Positions 12,695 to 21,234 of a stretch of DNA of 38,056 nt are shown here, in pieces. The DNA is from Thermoplasmata archaeon (GTDB lineage: Archaea > Thermoplasmatota > Thermoplasmata > Lutacidiplasmatales > UBA184). A program made the position numbers and the translations under genes. Under the pieces are notes generated by a model. That model made no database searches. It saw only the letters and a list, made by a program, of their open reading frames with translations, and was not told where the DNA came from. The stretch spans positions 1-38,056 of the forward strand of contig JAKIWX010000007.1 of the NCBI GenBank assembly GCA_022749845.1, given 5' to 3'. Within the stretch, counting starts at the first letter, position 1; every line of letters begins with the position of its first letter.

Positions 12695-15112
12695 ATGGAG
12701 GTGGCCGAGTACGCGCTCCACCTCGACGTGGACTACCCGAGGGAGCGGTTCTCAGGAGACCTTCGCGTCGTCACACAGGACCCTCCCGCCGAGCTCACCC
12801 TGGACTGCGAGGGGCTGTCCGTCGCTCGCGTCTGGGCCGGAGAGAAGGCCGCGTCCTTCGACCACGACCCAACCCGCCACGAGTTGAGGATCCGTCACGA
12901 CCGTTCGGGTGCGGTCGAGTTCAGGATTCAGTACACAGGCGCCGTCGGCCAGAAGACCCTCTCCGGGCTGTACGCCTCGCGGGACGCAGGGCGCACCTAC
13001 CTCACCACCATGATGGAGCCGGTCGGGTGCCGCCGGCTTCTCCCGTGCCTCGACCGTCCTGACCAGAAGGCGGTCTTCCGACTCTCGGTTACGACCGAGC
13101 GCGGACTGACCGTCATCTCGAACACCCCTGTGGCGACCGTGGAGGAGCAGGAGGAGCGCACCTGCTGGCGCTTCGAGCCGACGCCCCGGATGTCGACCTA
13201 CCTGCTTTACCTCGGGATCGGACCGTTCGAGCTCCTCGCGCGGACCGAGAACGGGATCGAGTTTGTGGCCGCCACCGGTCCCGGCAAGTCCGCGCAGGCG
13301 GCGACGAGCCTCGACCTGAGCGTACCGCTCCTCAAGGGGTACGAATCGTACTTTGGCCTCCCCTACCCGCTGCCTAAGCTCCACCTCGTCGCCGTCCCCG
13401 ACCTCGGCGCGGGCGCGATGGAGAATTGGGGCGCGATCGCCTTCTCTGAGATCGGGCTCCTCCTCGACCCGGCGACGAGCCCTTCCGTCCGACGCTGGGC
13501 TGTGGAGACGATCGCCCACGAGATCGCGCACCAGTGGTTCGGAAACCTCGTCACCATGCGCTCCTTCACCGACATCTGGCTCAACGAGAGCTTCGCGACG
13601 TTCGTCGCCGCGAAGATGGTGGACCGGCTCCACCTCCGGGAGGACCCGTGGAGCGAGTTCCTCATCCGGATCCGAAACTCCTACTTCACCGACTCGCTCG
13701 CCAGCACTCACCCGATCCAGCTCGAGAGCGCGGCCCCCGACGACATCATGCAGAACGTCGACGAGATCACCTACTTCAAGGGCGCCGCGGTGCTTCGGAT
13801 GATCGACGCCTACCTCGGGGAGGAGGCGTTCCGGCGGGGAGTCTCCACCTACCTCGCGCGGTACCAGTACGGGAACGCCGAGGGACCAGATCTGTGGCGC
13901 GCGATGGAGGAGGCCTCGAACGAGCCCGTCGGTAGGGTCATGCGCACCTGGGTCGAGCGTCCCGGCCTCCCGGTGATCCGCGCCTCCCTCCAGGATGGGA
14001 GGCTCCTCTTGCGCCAAGAGCGATTCCGGCTCACGCCGCAGGAGGCCCCCGAACCGCCCTGGCCCATCCCGCTCACGGCGCTGATCGATGGGCGTCTGGA
14101 ACGCCGACTCTTCGACGACCGGGAGCTCGAGCTTCCGTTGGAGCACCCCGAGTCCCTCCAGCTCAACCCCGGCCGTGCGGGATTCCTGCGTGTCTGGTAC
14201 GACCTTCCGCTCCGGGCGAGCTACCTTCGGCGGCTTTCCGACGTTGCGCCGTTCGACCGCTGGGCGTTCCTGAGCGACGCCTTTGCGTTCCTGCTCGCCG
14301 GCGAGTACCGGCTCGAGGATTACCTCGGCGCGCTCCGGGCACTCGAAGGGGTCGGGGACTACCCCAGCGTGATGGAGGCGGTCATCACTCTTGACTCTCT
14401 CCACGCGATCCTCGGAAACGACCCGAGGTACCTCGAGGCCGCGGACCGGTTCAGCCGCGCGCAGCTCGCGCGGCTCGGTCTCGAGCCACGGCAAGGGGAG
14501 CCGGAGTCGGACGCGATGCTTCGGGAGTCGGTGACCCAACTGCGGGTTCGCGCCGACTCCGCTTTCGCCGCGGAGCTTGCCCAGCGGTTCGACGCGATCG
14601 ACCGTTCCGACGCCGCCCTGCGGCCGGCGATCGCCCTCGCCTACGCGAGGGTCGGCGCGCCCGAGGCGTTGGAGCGGCTCTACGCCCGGCTCGAGGACAC
14701 GACGAGCGAGGACTCCGCCTCGCAGGCGGCCACCGCGATGGGGGAGTTCCAGGACCCCGTCCGCCTCTCGAGCGCACTCGAACGATCGCTCGCTCCGGCC
14801 CGCCGCGTCACGCTCTCGCTCGAGGTGATCGGGAGCGTCGTCGAGAATCCGGTAGGCGCCGAGATCGCCTGGCCGTGGGTGCGCTCGAACCTCGACGAGG
14901 TCCGGCGCCGCGCCGAGGGCAGCTGGTACTTGGCCCGCCTCTTCCAGCGGATCCTTCCCCGGCTCGGCCTGGCCCATCCGACCGCAGTGCGAGCCCACTT
15001 CCGGGAGGTGAGCTATCCCGAAGCGAGCACCGGCGTGCGCCGTGGCATCGAGCTCCTGGGCGTGCTCGAGCTCGCGAGGGCGCGGCTTCTCCCGAGAGCG
15101 CCTCCGCCGTAG
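12695..15112 (+). CDS. M1 aminopeptidase (tricorn-interacting-factor F2/F3 type)
   Basis: The 805-residue zinc aminopeptidase removes N-terminal residues from oligopeptides, in archaea finishing peptides made by the proteasome or tricorn protease. The exopeptidase loop is GAMEN (240-244). The zinc site is H275-E276-x2-H279 in AHEIAHQWFGNL, followed 18 residues later by Glu298 in WLNESFATF. The N-terminal beta-saddle (about 1-190) and a C-terminal helical domain (about 520-800) complete the usual layout and length. There is no signal peptide, so it acts in the cytoplasm. A very long open frame exists on the opposite strand but has no family resemblance. Confidence 0.95.
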   Translation: MEVAEYALHLDVDYPRERFSGDLRVVTQDPPAELTLDCEGLSVARVWAGEKAASFDHDPTRHELRIRHDRSGAVEFRIQYTGAVGQKTLSGLYASRDAGRTYLTTMMEPVGCRRLLPCLDRPDQKAVFRLSVTTERGLTVISNTPVATVEEQEERTCWRFEPTPRMSTYLLYLGIGPFELLARTENGIEFVAATGPGKSAQAATSLDLSVPLLKGYESYFGLPYPLPKLHLVAVPDLGAGAMENWGAIAFSEIGLLLDPATSPSVRRWAVETIAHEIAHQWFGNLVTMRSFTDIWLNESFATFVAAKMVDRLHLREDPWSEFLIRIRNSYFTDSLASTHPIQLESAAPDDIMQNVDEITYFKGAAVLRMIDAYLGEEAFRRGVSTYLARYQYGNAEGPDLWRAMEEASNEPVGRVMRTWVERPGLPVIRASLQDGRLLLRQERFRLTPQEAPEPPWPIPLTALIDGRLERRLFDDRELELPLEHPESLQLNPGRAGFLRVWYDLPLRASYLRRLSDVAPFDRWAFLSDAFAFLLAGEYRLEDYLGALRALEGVGDYPSVMEAVITLDSLHAILGNDPRYLEAADRFSRAQLARLGLEPRQGEPESDAMLRESVTQLRVRADSAFAAELAQRFDAIDRSDAALRPAIALAYARVGAPEALERLYARLEDTTSEDSASQAATAMGEFQDPVRLSSALERSLAPARRVTLSLEVIGSVVENPVGAEIAWPWVRSNLDEVRRRAEGSWYLARLFQRILPRLGLAHPTAVRAHFREVSYPEASTGVRRGIELLGVLELARARLLPRAPPP

Positions 15113-15131
15113 TCCACTGCGTTGGCTCACT

Positions 15132-15168
15132 CCGGGCGAGGGCAGTCCCTTACGCGAGGGACGCCCGG
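15132..15168 (+). other. Bulged hairpin in the 15113-15269 gap
   Basis: CCGGGC (15132-15137) pairs with GCCCGG (15163-15168), and GTCCCT (15145-15150) with AGGGAC (15157-15162), giving 12 pairs with a 7-nt bulge and a 6-nt loop. It follows the aminopeptidase stop by 19 bases. No T-run follows it. It may protect the 3' end of the aminopeptidase mRNA or be part of an RNA; I see no known riboswitch. Confidence 0.4.
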
Positions 15169-15238
15169 CGATCGGCGGACGCGTAACTCGAAAGGCGGGT
15201 CACCCAGCCGAGGTTTCGGGGTCGGCCACCGGCGGTGG

Positions 15239-15246
15239 TATTATTT
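15239..15246 (+). promoter_or_regulatory. TATA box of the 15270 gene
   Basis: The A/T run tattattt is centred about 27 bp before the ATG at 15270, which predicts a leaderless transcript and decides for that start over the GTG at 15255. Confidence 0.6.
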
Positions 15247-15269
15247 GATGTACGGTGCAAGGAATCCGC

Positions 15270-15632
15270 ATGCACCCGGCCACCGGGGCCCTGCCGGACC
15301 ATCTCGTTCAGAAAATCCAGCGGGTGCTGGACGCGAATCCCGATGTCCCCTGGTGCATGCACCGTCTGTACGAGGACATCGTCACTCCGGAGCTCATCGG
15401 GGGTCGAGATAGCCTCCTCGAGCTCACCGAGCGCGCCGCGAACCTTCTCGTGAAGGAGGGCCGTGCCCAGTTTGAAGCGGTCTCCACCCTCGCGATCGGC
15501 GTTCACTGTCAGGATTCCGTCTACTGGTCGATCCAGTCCGGGAAACGGCGGCTCGAGGAATTCGGGCCAGAATACGAGTCCCCCAGGGTCCTGCGCCGCC
15601 TCGCCTCGCACATGCAGTGCCACGGGCTCTGA
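15270..15632 (+). CDS. Hypothetical protein, Cys/His motifs
   Basis: I recognise no family in this 120-residue protein. It is mostly helical by composition and has no membrane span. Three Cys residues each lie next to a His (PWCMH, GVHCQ, QCHG), which could form a zinc or other metal site. A stretch from about 40 to 75 (LIGGRDSLLELTERAANLLVKEGRAQ) has a helix-turn-helix feel but is not diagnostic. The ATG at 15270 is preferred because of the TATA box at 15239-15246. It is a single gene; a short OB-fold gene follows about 110 bp later. Confidence 0.65.
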   Translation: MHPATGALPDHLVQKIQRVLDANPDVPWCMHRLYEDIVTPELIGGRDSLLELTERAANLLVKEGRAQFEAVSTLAIGVHCQDSVYWSIQSGKRRLEEFGPEYESPRVLRRLASHMQCHGL

Positions 15633-15741
15633 GCTCGAGGTCCGAGGGGGAACCGTCCCTCCGCTGCGGGAGTTTGGGCTCCCGTTGCCGTCTTGGCCCG
15701 GAGCGATAGGCTTAACTCCGGCCGACCTACCGGGGCCCGCC

Positions 15742-16029
15742 ATGCCCGGAATAGCTACCCTGCGAGCGAACTCGAACGCGACACTCGATGCCACCATCAC
15801 CGCCATCTCCCCCGTGCGGGACGTAACCACGAGCCGGGGACCGGCGCAGGTGGCGGATGCGACCCTCCAGGACGACACGGGCACCATCACCCTCACGCTC
15901 TGGGGCGCGGACGCCAAGCGCTTCACCGTGGGACAGAAGATCCACGTCGCCGACGGTTGGGTGAAGGAGTACCGAGGAAAGCTCCAGCTCTCCCTCGGCC
16001 GCTCCGGCTCGATCCAAATCTCGGCGTAG
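15742..16029 (+). CDS. Small OB-fold nucleic-acid-binding protein (SSB/RPA-like)
   Basis: The 95-residue protein is a single OB fold of the RPA/SSB type. The pattern includes ATITAISPVRDVTTSRG, then VADATLQDDTGTITLTLWGADAKRF, VGQKIHVADGWVKEY and KLQLSLGRSGSIQI, matching the strand order of archaeal single-strand DNA-binding domains. It likely binds single-stranded DNA or RNA. There is no zinc finger or second OB fold, so it is a minimal form. The ATG at 15742 has a TATA-like gcttaact about 30 bp upstream and starts just before the first strand; the longer upstream frame is unrelated sequence. Confidence 0.85.
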   Translation: MPGIATLRANSNATLDATITAISPVRDVTTSRGPAQVADATLQDDTGTITLTLWGADAKRFTVGQKIHVADGWVKEYRGKLQLSLGRSGSIQISA

Positions 16030-16069
16030 CGCGCAAGCGACCTTGTTTGGGCCGGGCGGCAGCCCAGGT

Positions 16070-16462
16070 CTACGCCTCGAAATACGCCCTGAGCGGCGTC
16101 CAGTAGAAGTCGCGCCAGCCGCTCTGGATCCCCGCGAAATCGCTCGAGGGGATCCCGTATTGGTCGAACACGAGGCGTGTGCCTCCGCGGAGCTTCGTGA
16201 GCGCGAACCTCGCGATGGAGAACTCCCCTGCGGGCCAGCTGTTGGCGCGCCAGGCGAGGACGATCCGGCGGTCGGGGACGAGCTCGACGACGAACCCCGT
16301 GAGGGAGCCGTCGTAGTGGGAGAACGGAGCCCCGGACCTTCGGGCCATGCTCGCTCTCGCACCGCTGAACGCCGCGTGCCGCTTCGGATCGACGAGCGCC
16401 TCGTACACGTCGTGAGGCGTAGCCGGGAGGGTCACACTCTGGCGGAGGTTCCTTGGGGCCAT
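16070..16462 (-). CDS. AHSA1/SRPBCC-domain protein
   Basis: The 130-residue protein is a single START/Bet v1-like (SRPBCC) fold of the AHSA1 type. Typical elements are SVTLPATPHDVYEALVDPKRH at the start, DRRIVLAWRANSWPAGEFSIARFAL in the middle and GWRDFYWTPLRAYF at the end. Members bind hydrophobic ligands or resemble the Hsp90 co-chaperone Aha1; in prokaryotes the ligand is usually unknown. It is convergent with the OB-fold gene and downstream of an unrecognised gene on the same strand. Confidence 0.87.
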   Translation of the reverse strand: MAPRNLRQSVTLPATPHDVYEALVDPKRHAAFSGARASMARRSGAPFSHYDGSLTGFVVELVPDRRIVLAWRANSWPAGEFSIARFALTKLRGGTRLVFDQYGIPSSDFAGIQSGWRDFYWTPLRAYFEA

Positions 16463-16520
16463 CGCACGAGCCGGAGTCGGGCCGAGTAATGAGCGAGCGC
16501 TTGGGCCGTCGTCGAGACGA

Positions 16521-16988
16521 CTAGCGTCGCGACGAGCTCTTCGGAACCGTCCGACGGCAGCGCTCGGCGAGCCACTCGAAGTTCTCCCCGAGCACGGGGC
16601 TCAGCGACTTTCGCTCGCGTTCGAAGGTCGGCTTGAGGAAGTCCCAGTAGAGGTACGAGGGCCAGCGGTGGTGGACGAGCTCCTCGTTGAGGAGCTCGCT
16701 CCGAGTAAGGGTTCCCACGAGCTCGAACAACTCCAGCAGCCGCAGAACGTGCGCGAATTCGGCGGCGTCCTTCGGGACCCGACGCCCTGGTTCCTCGGTT
16801 GGCCCGCGGGCGGTGCGTTCGAACCAGTCGAGGGCGGCCCGGGTCTGGGGATTCGCTGCGAGCTCCTCGATCCGCAGCAGGAGGTCCGCATCCTCCCAGG
16901 TCGGTTTCTTCGCCAAGCGTGCCTCGTCGGCCGGGTCATGAAGGGTCCGGCGTAAAGAAGCTTCCGGCGGGGAGGCAGCCCAGATCAC
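16521..16988 (-). CDS. Hypothetical helical protein (DUF4760-like, weak)
   Basis: The 155-residue protein is predicted to be all-helical, with repeated Leu/Glu/Arg patterns (LLLRIEELAANPQTRAALDWF, AAEFAHVLRLLELFELVGTL) and a Trp-rich stretch WPSYLYWDFLKP. This is loosely like DUF4760 proteins, but the N-terminal membrane span common there is missing. The basic C-terminus ends in SSSRR. It lies between the VIT-type transporter (25 bp upstream) and the SRPBCC gene on the same strand, so it may be in their operon. Function unknown. Confidence 0.6.
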   Translation of the reverse strand: MIWAASPPEASLRRTLHDPADEARLAKKPTWEDADLLLRIEELAANPQTRAALDWFERTARGPTEEPGRRVPKDAAEFAHVLRLLELFELVGTLTRSELLNEELVHHRWPSYLYWDFLKPTFERERKSLSPVLGENFEWLAERCRRTVPKSSSRR

Positions 16989-17013
16989 CGGGGTCGAGGC
17001 CGGCAGCCGCCGC

Positions 17014-17715
17014 CTAGAGTCCGGGCGCTGCGCCCAAGAAGTGCCCGATCAGGAATCCCGCGAATCCGGCGGCAAGTCCTATCGCCGCCATGCGAAGCCC
17101 GGACTTCCAGAGGGAGCCGACGGTGGTCCGGGCCTCATACACCCCTATCGCGATCAAGGCGGCAGCGCTCAGCACGACCGACGCGACCACGGCGGCGTGC
17201 GGGTTGGCCGAGTAGAACAGGAACGGGAGGAGCGGTACGAAGGAGCCGACCACCGTGGCCCCAAAGACGGTGAGCCCACTTCGGCGAGGCTCGTCGGGTT
17301 CTACGGGGGAGAGCTTGAGCTCGAACGCCATCATGAATTCGAGCCAGACCCGCGGGTGCCGGCAGATCCGCTCGACAAGCTCCTCGAGCTCGGTCCCTAC
17401 GAGTCCCCAACCTTCGAGGACCAGCTCCACCTCTCGCCGCTCCACTCCCGGGACCTCCTTCATCTCGCGGAGCTCCCGGTCCACCTCGCTCAGGTAGAGT
17501 TGGCGCCGGGCTCGGGTCGAGGTGTAGGCCACAGCGCCCATCGAGATCGACTCGGCGCCGAGGGCCGCGAGCGTTGCGACCAAGAGGAGCCGAAGTCCGG
17601 TGGCTGCGGCGGAGAGGCCGAGGACGATTCCGAGGATGTTGACGAGGCCGTCCTGGCTCCCGAGGATGAAGTCCGAGAGGAACGTCCGGCGTGGATGTTC
17701 CTCTACGGGCGCCAT
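17014..17715 (-). CDS. VIT1/CCC1-family iron/manganese transporter
   Basis: The 233-residue protein is a membrane metal transporter of the VIT1/CCC1 family. The first span carries FILGSQDGLVNILGIVLGLS, the family hallmark, and the second reads LGAESISMGAVAYTSTRA. The cytoplasmic loop (about 75-130) is rich in Glu (EVDRELREMKEVPG, EVELVLEG) and corresponds to the metal-binding domain. Three more spans follow. It would move Fe2+ or Mn2+ out of the cytoplasm. I chose the ATG at 17715, close to the family start; a GTG at 17790 overlapping the upstream TGA as GTGA is an alternative that adds 25 residues. Confidence 0.88.
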   Translation of the reverse strand: MAPVEEHPRRTFLSDFILGSQDGLVNILGIVLGLSAAATGLRLLLVATLAALGAESISMGAVAYTSTRARRQLYLSEVDRELREMKEVPGVERREVELVLEGWGLVGTELEELVERICRHPRVWLEFMMAFELKLSPVEPDEPRRSGLTVFGATVVGSFVPLLPFLFYSANPHAAVVASVVLSAAALIAIGVYEARTTVGSLWKSGLRMAAIGLAAGFAGFLIGHFLGAAPGL

Positions 17716-17786
17716 CCCCACGCCGAGGAGGGCAAGGAGAAAACCCCATCGCGCGGTGGCCACCGAGCGTCCGGCGCGGGCGAAAA

Positions 17787-18107
17787 TCACTTTGGACCGA
17801 CGACGGTGACGGAGACCTCGTGCTCATCCGCGGTCGCACTTCGCCAAGCGGAACGGTACCGAAGGTGAAGGGGCCCGCGCCCCTGGCCCACGGCCTGGAA
17901 TCGGAACCGTTGGACGCCGCCCGCACCCGGCCGATCCACACCCCGGACGTACTCCTCGGAAAGCAGACAGAGGAGCGCAGGGTCGAACTCCGCCTCCCAG
18001 CGGTAGCCTGTGGTTGGGTTGGCGTCGAGCTCGAGCAGGAAGCCTTCTCCGGCCCTCACCTCCACCTCCCGCGGAGGCTCTCGGACCATCCGAGGCCACC
18101 CCGTCAC
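17787..18107 (-). CDS. Chagasin-like cysteine-protease inhibitor (I42)
   Basis: The 106-residue protein shows the three inhibitor loops of the chagasin/ICP family: NPTTGYRW (30-37) for the BC loop, GAGG (61-64) for the DE loop and YRSAW (84-88) in place of the usual RPW-type FG loop. The family wedges these loops into the active site of papain-type proteases. There is no signal peptide. The GTG at 18107 overlaps the stop of the upstream papain-family gene as GTGA; the ATG at 18089 is an alternative that loses six residues. The adjacent protease is the obvious target. The inhibitor family is confident, the partnership is inferred from coupling. Confidence 0.87.
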   Translation of the reverse strand: MTGWPRMVREPPREVEVRAGEGFLLELDANPTTGYRWEAEFDPALLCLLSEEYVRGVDRPGAGGVQRFRFQAVGQGRGPLHLRYRSAWRSATADEHEVSVTVVGPK

Positions 18108-18970
18108 ACCGTGCGAAGGCCGTACATCGGGTACCGGCTGAGCATGTTGCACGCCCCGAAGGCGATGCGGAAGAATCCGTCCTCGCCCCACTGCGTCCCC
18201 CAGCTGTTCTTGCAGATCCACGCGGAGGCGGTCCGATCGTAGCCGACGACCGCGACCGCGTGCGAGCCCTCAAGGGCGATCGAGGTGGGCTCGTACACGC
18301 CGGCCGTGTAATGGAAGAAATCCTCGTAGACGTCCAGTGCGGCAATCACCGGCCCGTTGGAGGTGACCCACGCTAGCACGGCCGCTTGCGTCGACAAAAG
18401 CTCGGAGCCCTTGAGGCGCTTGGTCCGCGGTGCCCAGTCCGAGCAGCGGCCACCGCAGGGCTGGTCGACCCCCGTCCCGTGGTAGGGAAAGCACCCGGCG
18501 TCGACAACACCGGGGTCGATCAGGAATTCCAGCGCGAGGGGGATCTCCCAGCCCTCGGCGCAGCTCCCGCCACCGCAGAAGAACAGGAACGCCTCCGATA
18601 GCTCCGAGAGGCTCGAGGAATCCCCAGCGCCGATCGCGAGTTGCGATTCCATCGAGGCGCACGTCCCGAAGGCCACACAGGATCCGCAGGCGCCCTGATC
18701 CTTCACCGGGGTCACCCAGTTCGTACCTCGGTGGCTCCTCCAATCAAGCTCTGGGGGAAGACCGGACAGATCGGCCGGCGCTCCCGGCGAAGTTCGCGCG
18801 ACCTCGTCGGCCGTCGGTCCTCGGAACTGAAGCCCAAGACGTCGTGCCCGCAGCTCGCGCGACAGGGCCGAGAGGCTCGTCTCACCGGCCTTCCACCGTA
18901 GCCTGAGCTCGGCGATGCGGGATTGGACCTCTGCGATGCGCTGGGTCGCCCCCGGAACCTCACCCGACAC
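18104..18970 (-). CDS. Papain-family (C1A) cysteine protease, leaderless of signal peptide
   Basis: The 288-residue protease has the full papain active site: Gln92 (oxyanion) and Cys98 in DQGACGSC, His237 in EGSHAVAVVGYD and Asn255 in KNSWGTQWGEDGFF. Residues 1-75 may form a short propeptide; a coiled helix at 10-45 and the LPPELDWRSHRG junction fit that. Several extra Cys (131, 137, 160, 172, 176) could form disulfides. No signal peptide is visible, so it may act inside the cell, where the co-encoded chagasin-like inhibitor would protect the host. The start is a GTG with AGGTG 7-8 bases upstream. C1A enzymes are uncommon in archaea. Confidence 0.9.
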   Translation of the reverse strand: MSGEVPGATQRIAEVQSRIAELRLRWKAGETSLSALSRELRARRLGLQFRGPTADEVARTSPGAPADLSGLPPELDWRSHRGTNWVTPVKDQGACGSCVAFGTCASMESQLAIGAGDSSSLSELSEAFLFFCGGGSCAEGWEIPLALEFLIDPGVVDAGCFPYHGTGVDQPCGGRCSDWAPRTKRLKGSELLSTQAAVLAWVTSNGPVIAALDVYEDFFHYTAGVYEPTSIALEGSHAVAVVGYDRTASAWICKNSWGTQWGEDGFFRIAFGACNMLSRYPMYGLRTV

Positions 18971-19185
18971 TCGTGGGCACCTGCCGCGTCCTTGGAAGGA
19001 ATCCTCGGCTTAGCGCCGACGGTCCCGCGGGAAGCTCACCTGCCTACGCAGAGCTCTTCCGCGGCGTCTACGTTTCACGACTTCGACCTTGCCCTGGCCC
19101 GCCGCGCGAGGAGCGCAGAGCTGAGCGAACGGCCCGCGTCCGCGAAGGTTCATAAGTCGCAGCGCGTCGCATCGCCCGAGCCGCC

Positions 19186-21204
19186 ATGCAGGGACCAGGA
19201 TCCGCCGGGTTGTCGCTCGGGACGCTCCCGCTTTCCGCGAACGCCGTCGAGCTCAAGTCCGCCTCGCAGGCGATTCTCGACGAGGCCGCGTCCGACCTCG
19301 AGAAGGTGCTCGCGCGCGAGGGAACGAGGACTGTCGCGAACACGCTCGAGCCCATCGACCGGATCCTCCTGCGCGTTCTCGACGTGCAGGACCACGGGAG
19401 CACGCTGTTCTCCGTCCACACCTCCGCCGACGTGAGGACCGCCGCGAGGGAGGCCTCGGAAGCCTCGCACCGGTTCTTCAGCGCCTTCTTCGTGAACCGC
19501 GCCGCCTACGACGCCCTCCAGGCGATCGACTGGTCGGACGCGCCTCCGCTCGCTCGACGGGCCTCGGAGAAGCTGCTCCTCGAGATGCGTCGCTCGGGCG
19601 TGGAGCTCGACCTCGCTAAGCGGGAGGCGATGCGCAAGCTCTCCGACGAAATCGACGGGATCCAATTCGAATTCATGGACCAGCTGACGAAACCCTCCCA
19701 GGCCGTCGAGGTGGCCAGCGCGGCCGAATTCGCCGGGCTTCCCGAGGACTACATCCGCCAGCACCCGCCCGACGCGCAGGGCCGCTGCACGCTGAGCACG
19801 GCCTATACCGACGTGTTTCCCGTGCTCTCGTTCGCCCGGAGCGCCGACCTGCGGCGACGCGTGTTGGGGGCGTTCTACTCACGGGCGTATCCGCAGAACG
19901 AAGAGGTGCTGCGCCGCCTCCTCACCCGGCGGCGGGAGTTCTCCGACCTCCTCGGCTACCCTTCGTACGCGGCCTACGCCATGGAGGACAAGATGATGCG
20001 AACGCCGGAAGCCGCCTGGGGTTTCCTCGACCGGATCGCCGAGCTCCTTCGCCCCCCCGCCGCCCGCGACCGGGACACGCTGCTCGCCCGCAAGAGACAG
20101 GACGACCCCACCGCCGCCCGTCTCGACCCATGGGACGTCGCGGGCGGCCTCGGGCACGGCTTCTTCGAAGAGCAGCTCAAGACCGAGCGGTTTCGTGTAG
20201 ATTCGAAGAGCGTGCGGGAGTACCTTCCCTACGCCCAGGTGCGCGACGGGCTCTTCTCCCTCTGCGAGCGGTTGTTCGCCATCGAGATCCGCCGCGTCGA
20301 ACCCTCCGACCTCTGGCATCCGTCGGTCGAGGCCTACGACGTGCTCCGCGGGGGCGAGCTGCTCGGCCGGTTCTTCCTGGACCTCGTCCCTCGCGAGGGG
20401 AAGTTCAACCATGCCGCGCAGTTCACGCTGCGGACGGGCGTGCTTGGCCGTCAGCTTCCGCAGGCCGTGCTCGTCTGCAACTTCTTCGCCTCGACGACCG
20501 AGGCGGAGCGCTCGCTCTTCCGGTACGAGGACGTTGTCACCTTCTTCCACGAATCGGGCCACCTCCTCCACCACATCTTCTCGGGGCACACCGCGTGGAC
20601 CGCGACGAGCGGAGCCTGGATCGAGACCGACTTCATCGAGGCCCCGTCGCAGTTGTTCGAGGAGTGGGCCCGCGACCCCTCACTCCTCGTCGAGTTCGCC
20701 CGTCACTGGAAGACCGGCGAGCCCATGCCAAGGGAGATCGCGGAGCGGCTCGTAGAAGCGGAACGGTTCGGTCGGGCCTTCCGTTGGCTCTCCCAAGTGG
20801 GGGCCGCCGCCGCTTCCCTCGACCTGTACGAGCGCGACCCCTCCAGCTTCGAGGCGGGACGCCTGATGCGCGAGACGTTCGCGCGCTACGGGCTCGTTCC
20901 GCTCCCCGAGAGCTCGCACTTCGAGTGCTCCTGGGGGCACCTTACCGGGTATTCGGCTCTGTACTACACGTACGCCTGGTCGCTCGTCATCGCTCGGGAC
21001 CTGCTCGGACCGTTCCTCGAGAAGGGGACGCTCCTCGACCCCGCGCTCGCCCAGCGGTACGTGAAGGAGATCCTCGCCCCCGGCGCAAGCGCTCCTCCCC
21101 AGCAGCTCGTCGAGAACTATCTCGGCCGGCCGCTGAGCTACGAGGCCTTCGAGCAGTGGGTCACGATGCCCTCGACCGCGACGACCCCGGCGAATGCACC
21201 GTAG
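19186..21204 (+). CDS. M3-family oligoendopeptidase
   Basis: The 672-residue zinc metallopeptidase cleaves short peptides in the cytoplasm. The zinc motif is H455-E456-x2-H459 in TFFHESGHLLHH, with the third ligand Glu485 in ETDFIEAPSQLFEEW, the thimet-oligopeptidase pattern. The helical N-terminal half and the C-terminal HLTGYSALYYTYAWS motif complete the channel-shaped family fold. A TATA-like ttcataagt at 19149-19157 gives a transcript start about 5 bases before the ATG. It complements the M1 aminopeptidase in peptide recycling, though the two are not in one operon. Confidence 0.94.
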   Translation: MQGPGSAGLSLGTLPLSANAVELKSASQAILDEAASDLEKVLAREGTRTVANTLEPIDRILLRVLDVQDHGSTLFSVHTSADVRTAAREASEASHRFFSAFFVNRAAYDALQAIDWSDAPPLARRASEKLLLEMRRSGVELDLAKREAMRKLSDEIDGIQFEFMDQLTKPSQAVEVASAAEFAGLPEDYIRQHPPDAQGRCTLSTAYTDVFPVLSFARSADLRRRVLGAFYSRAYPQNEEVLRRLLTRRREFSDLLGYPSYAAYAMEDKMMRTPEAAWGFLDRIAELLRPPAARDRDTLLARKRQDDPTAARLDPWDVAGGLGHGFFEEQLKTERFRVDSKSVREYLPYAQVRDGLFSLCERLFAIEIRRVEPSDLWHPSVEAYDVLRGGELLGRFFLDLVPREGKFNHAAQFTLRTGVLGRQLPQAVLVCNFFASTTEAERSLFRYEDVVTFFHESGHLLHHIFSGHTAWTATSGAWIETDFIEAPSQLFEEWARDPSLLVEFARHWKTGEPMPREIAERLVEAERFGRAFRWLSQVGAAAASLDLYERDPSSFEAGRLMRETFARYGLVPLPESSHFECSWGHLTGYSALYYTYAWSLVIARDLLGPFLEKGTLLDPALAQRYVKEILAPGASAPPQQLVENYLGRPLSYEAFEQWVTMPSTATTPANAP

Positions 21205-21234
21205 GTCGCGCTGGCCCACGCTGGAATCCCGCCC

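Noticed and set aside
12752-15130. 792-residue open frame on the minus strand opposite the M1 aminopeptidase
   Set aside because: It is a codon-phase shadow in G+C-rich coding DNA: Arg/Glu/Asp-rich, without any motif, and wholly opposite a clear enzyme gene.
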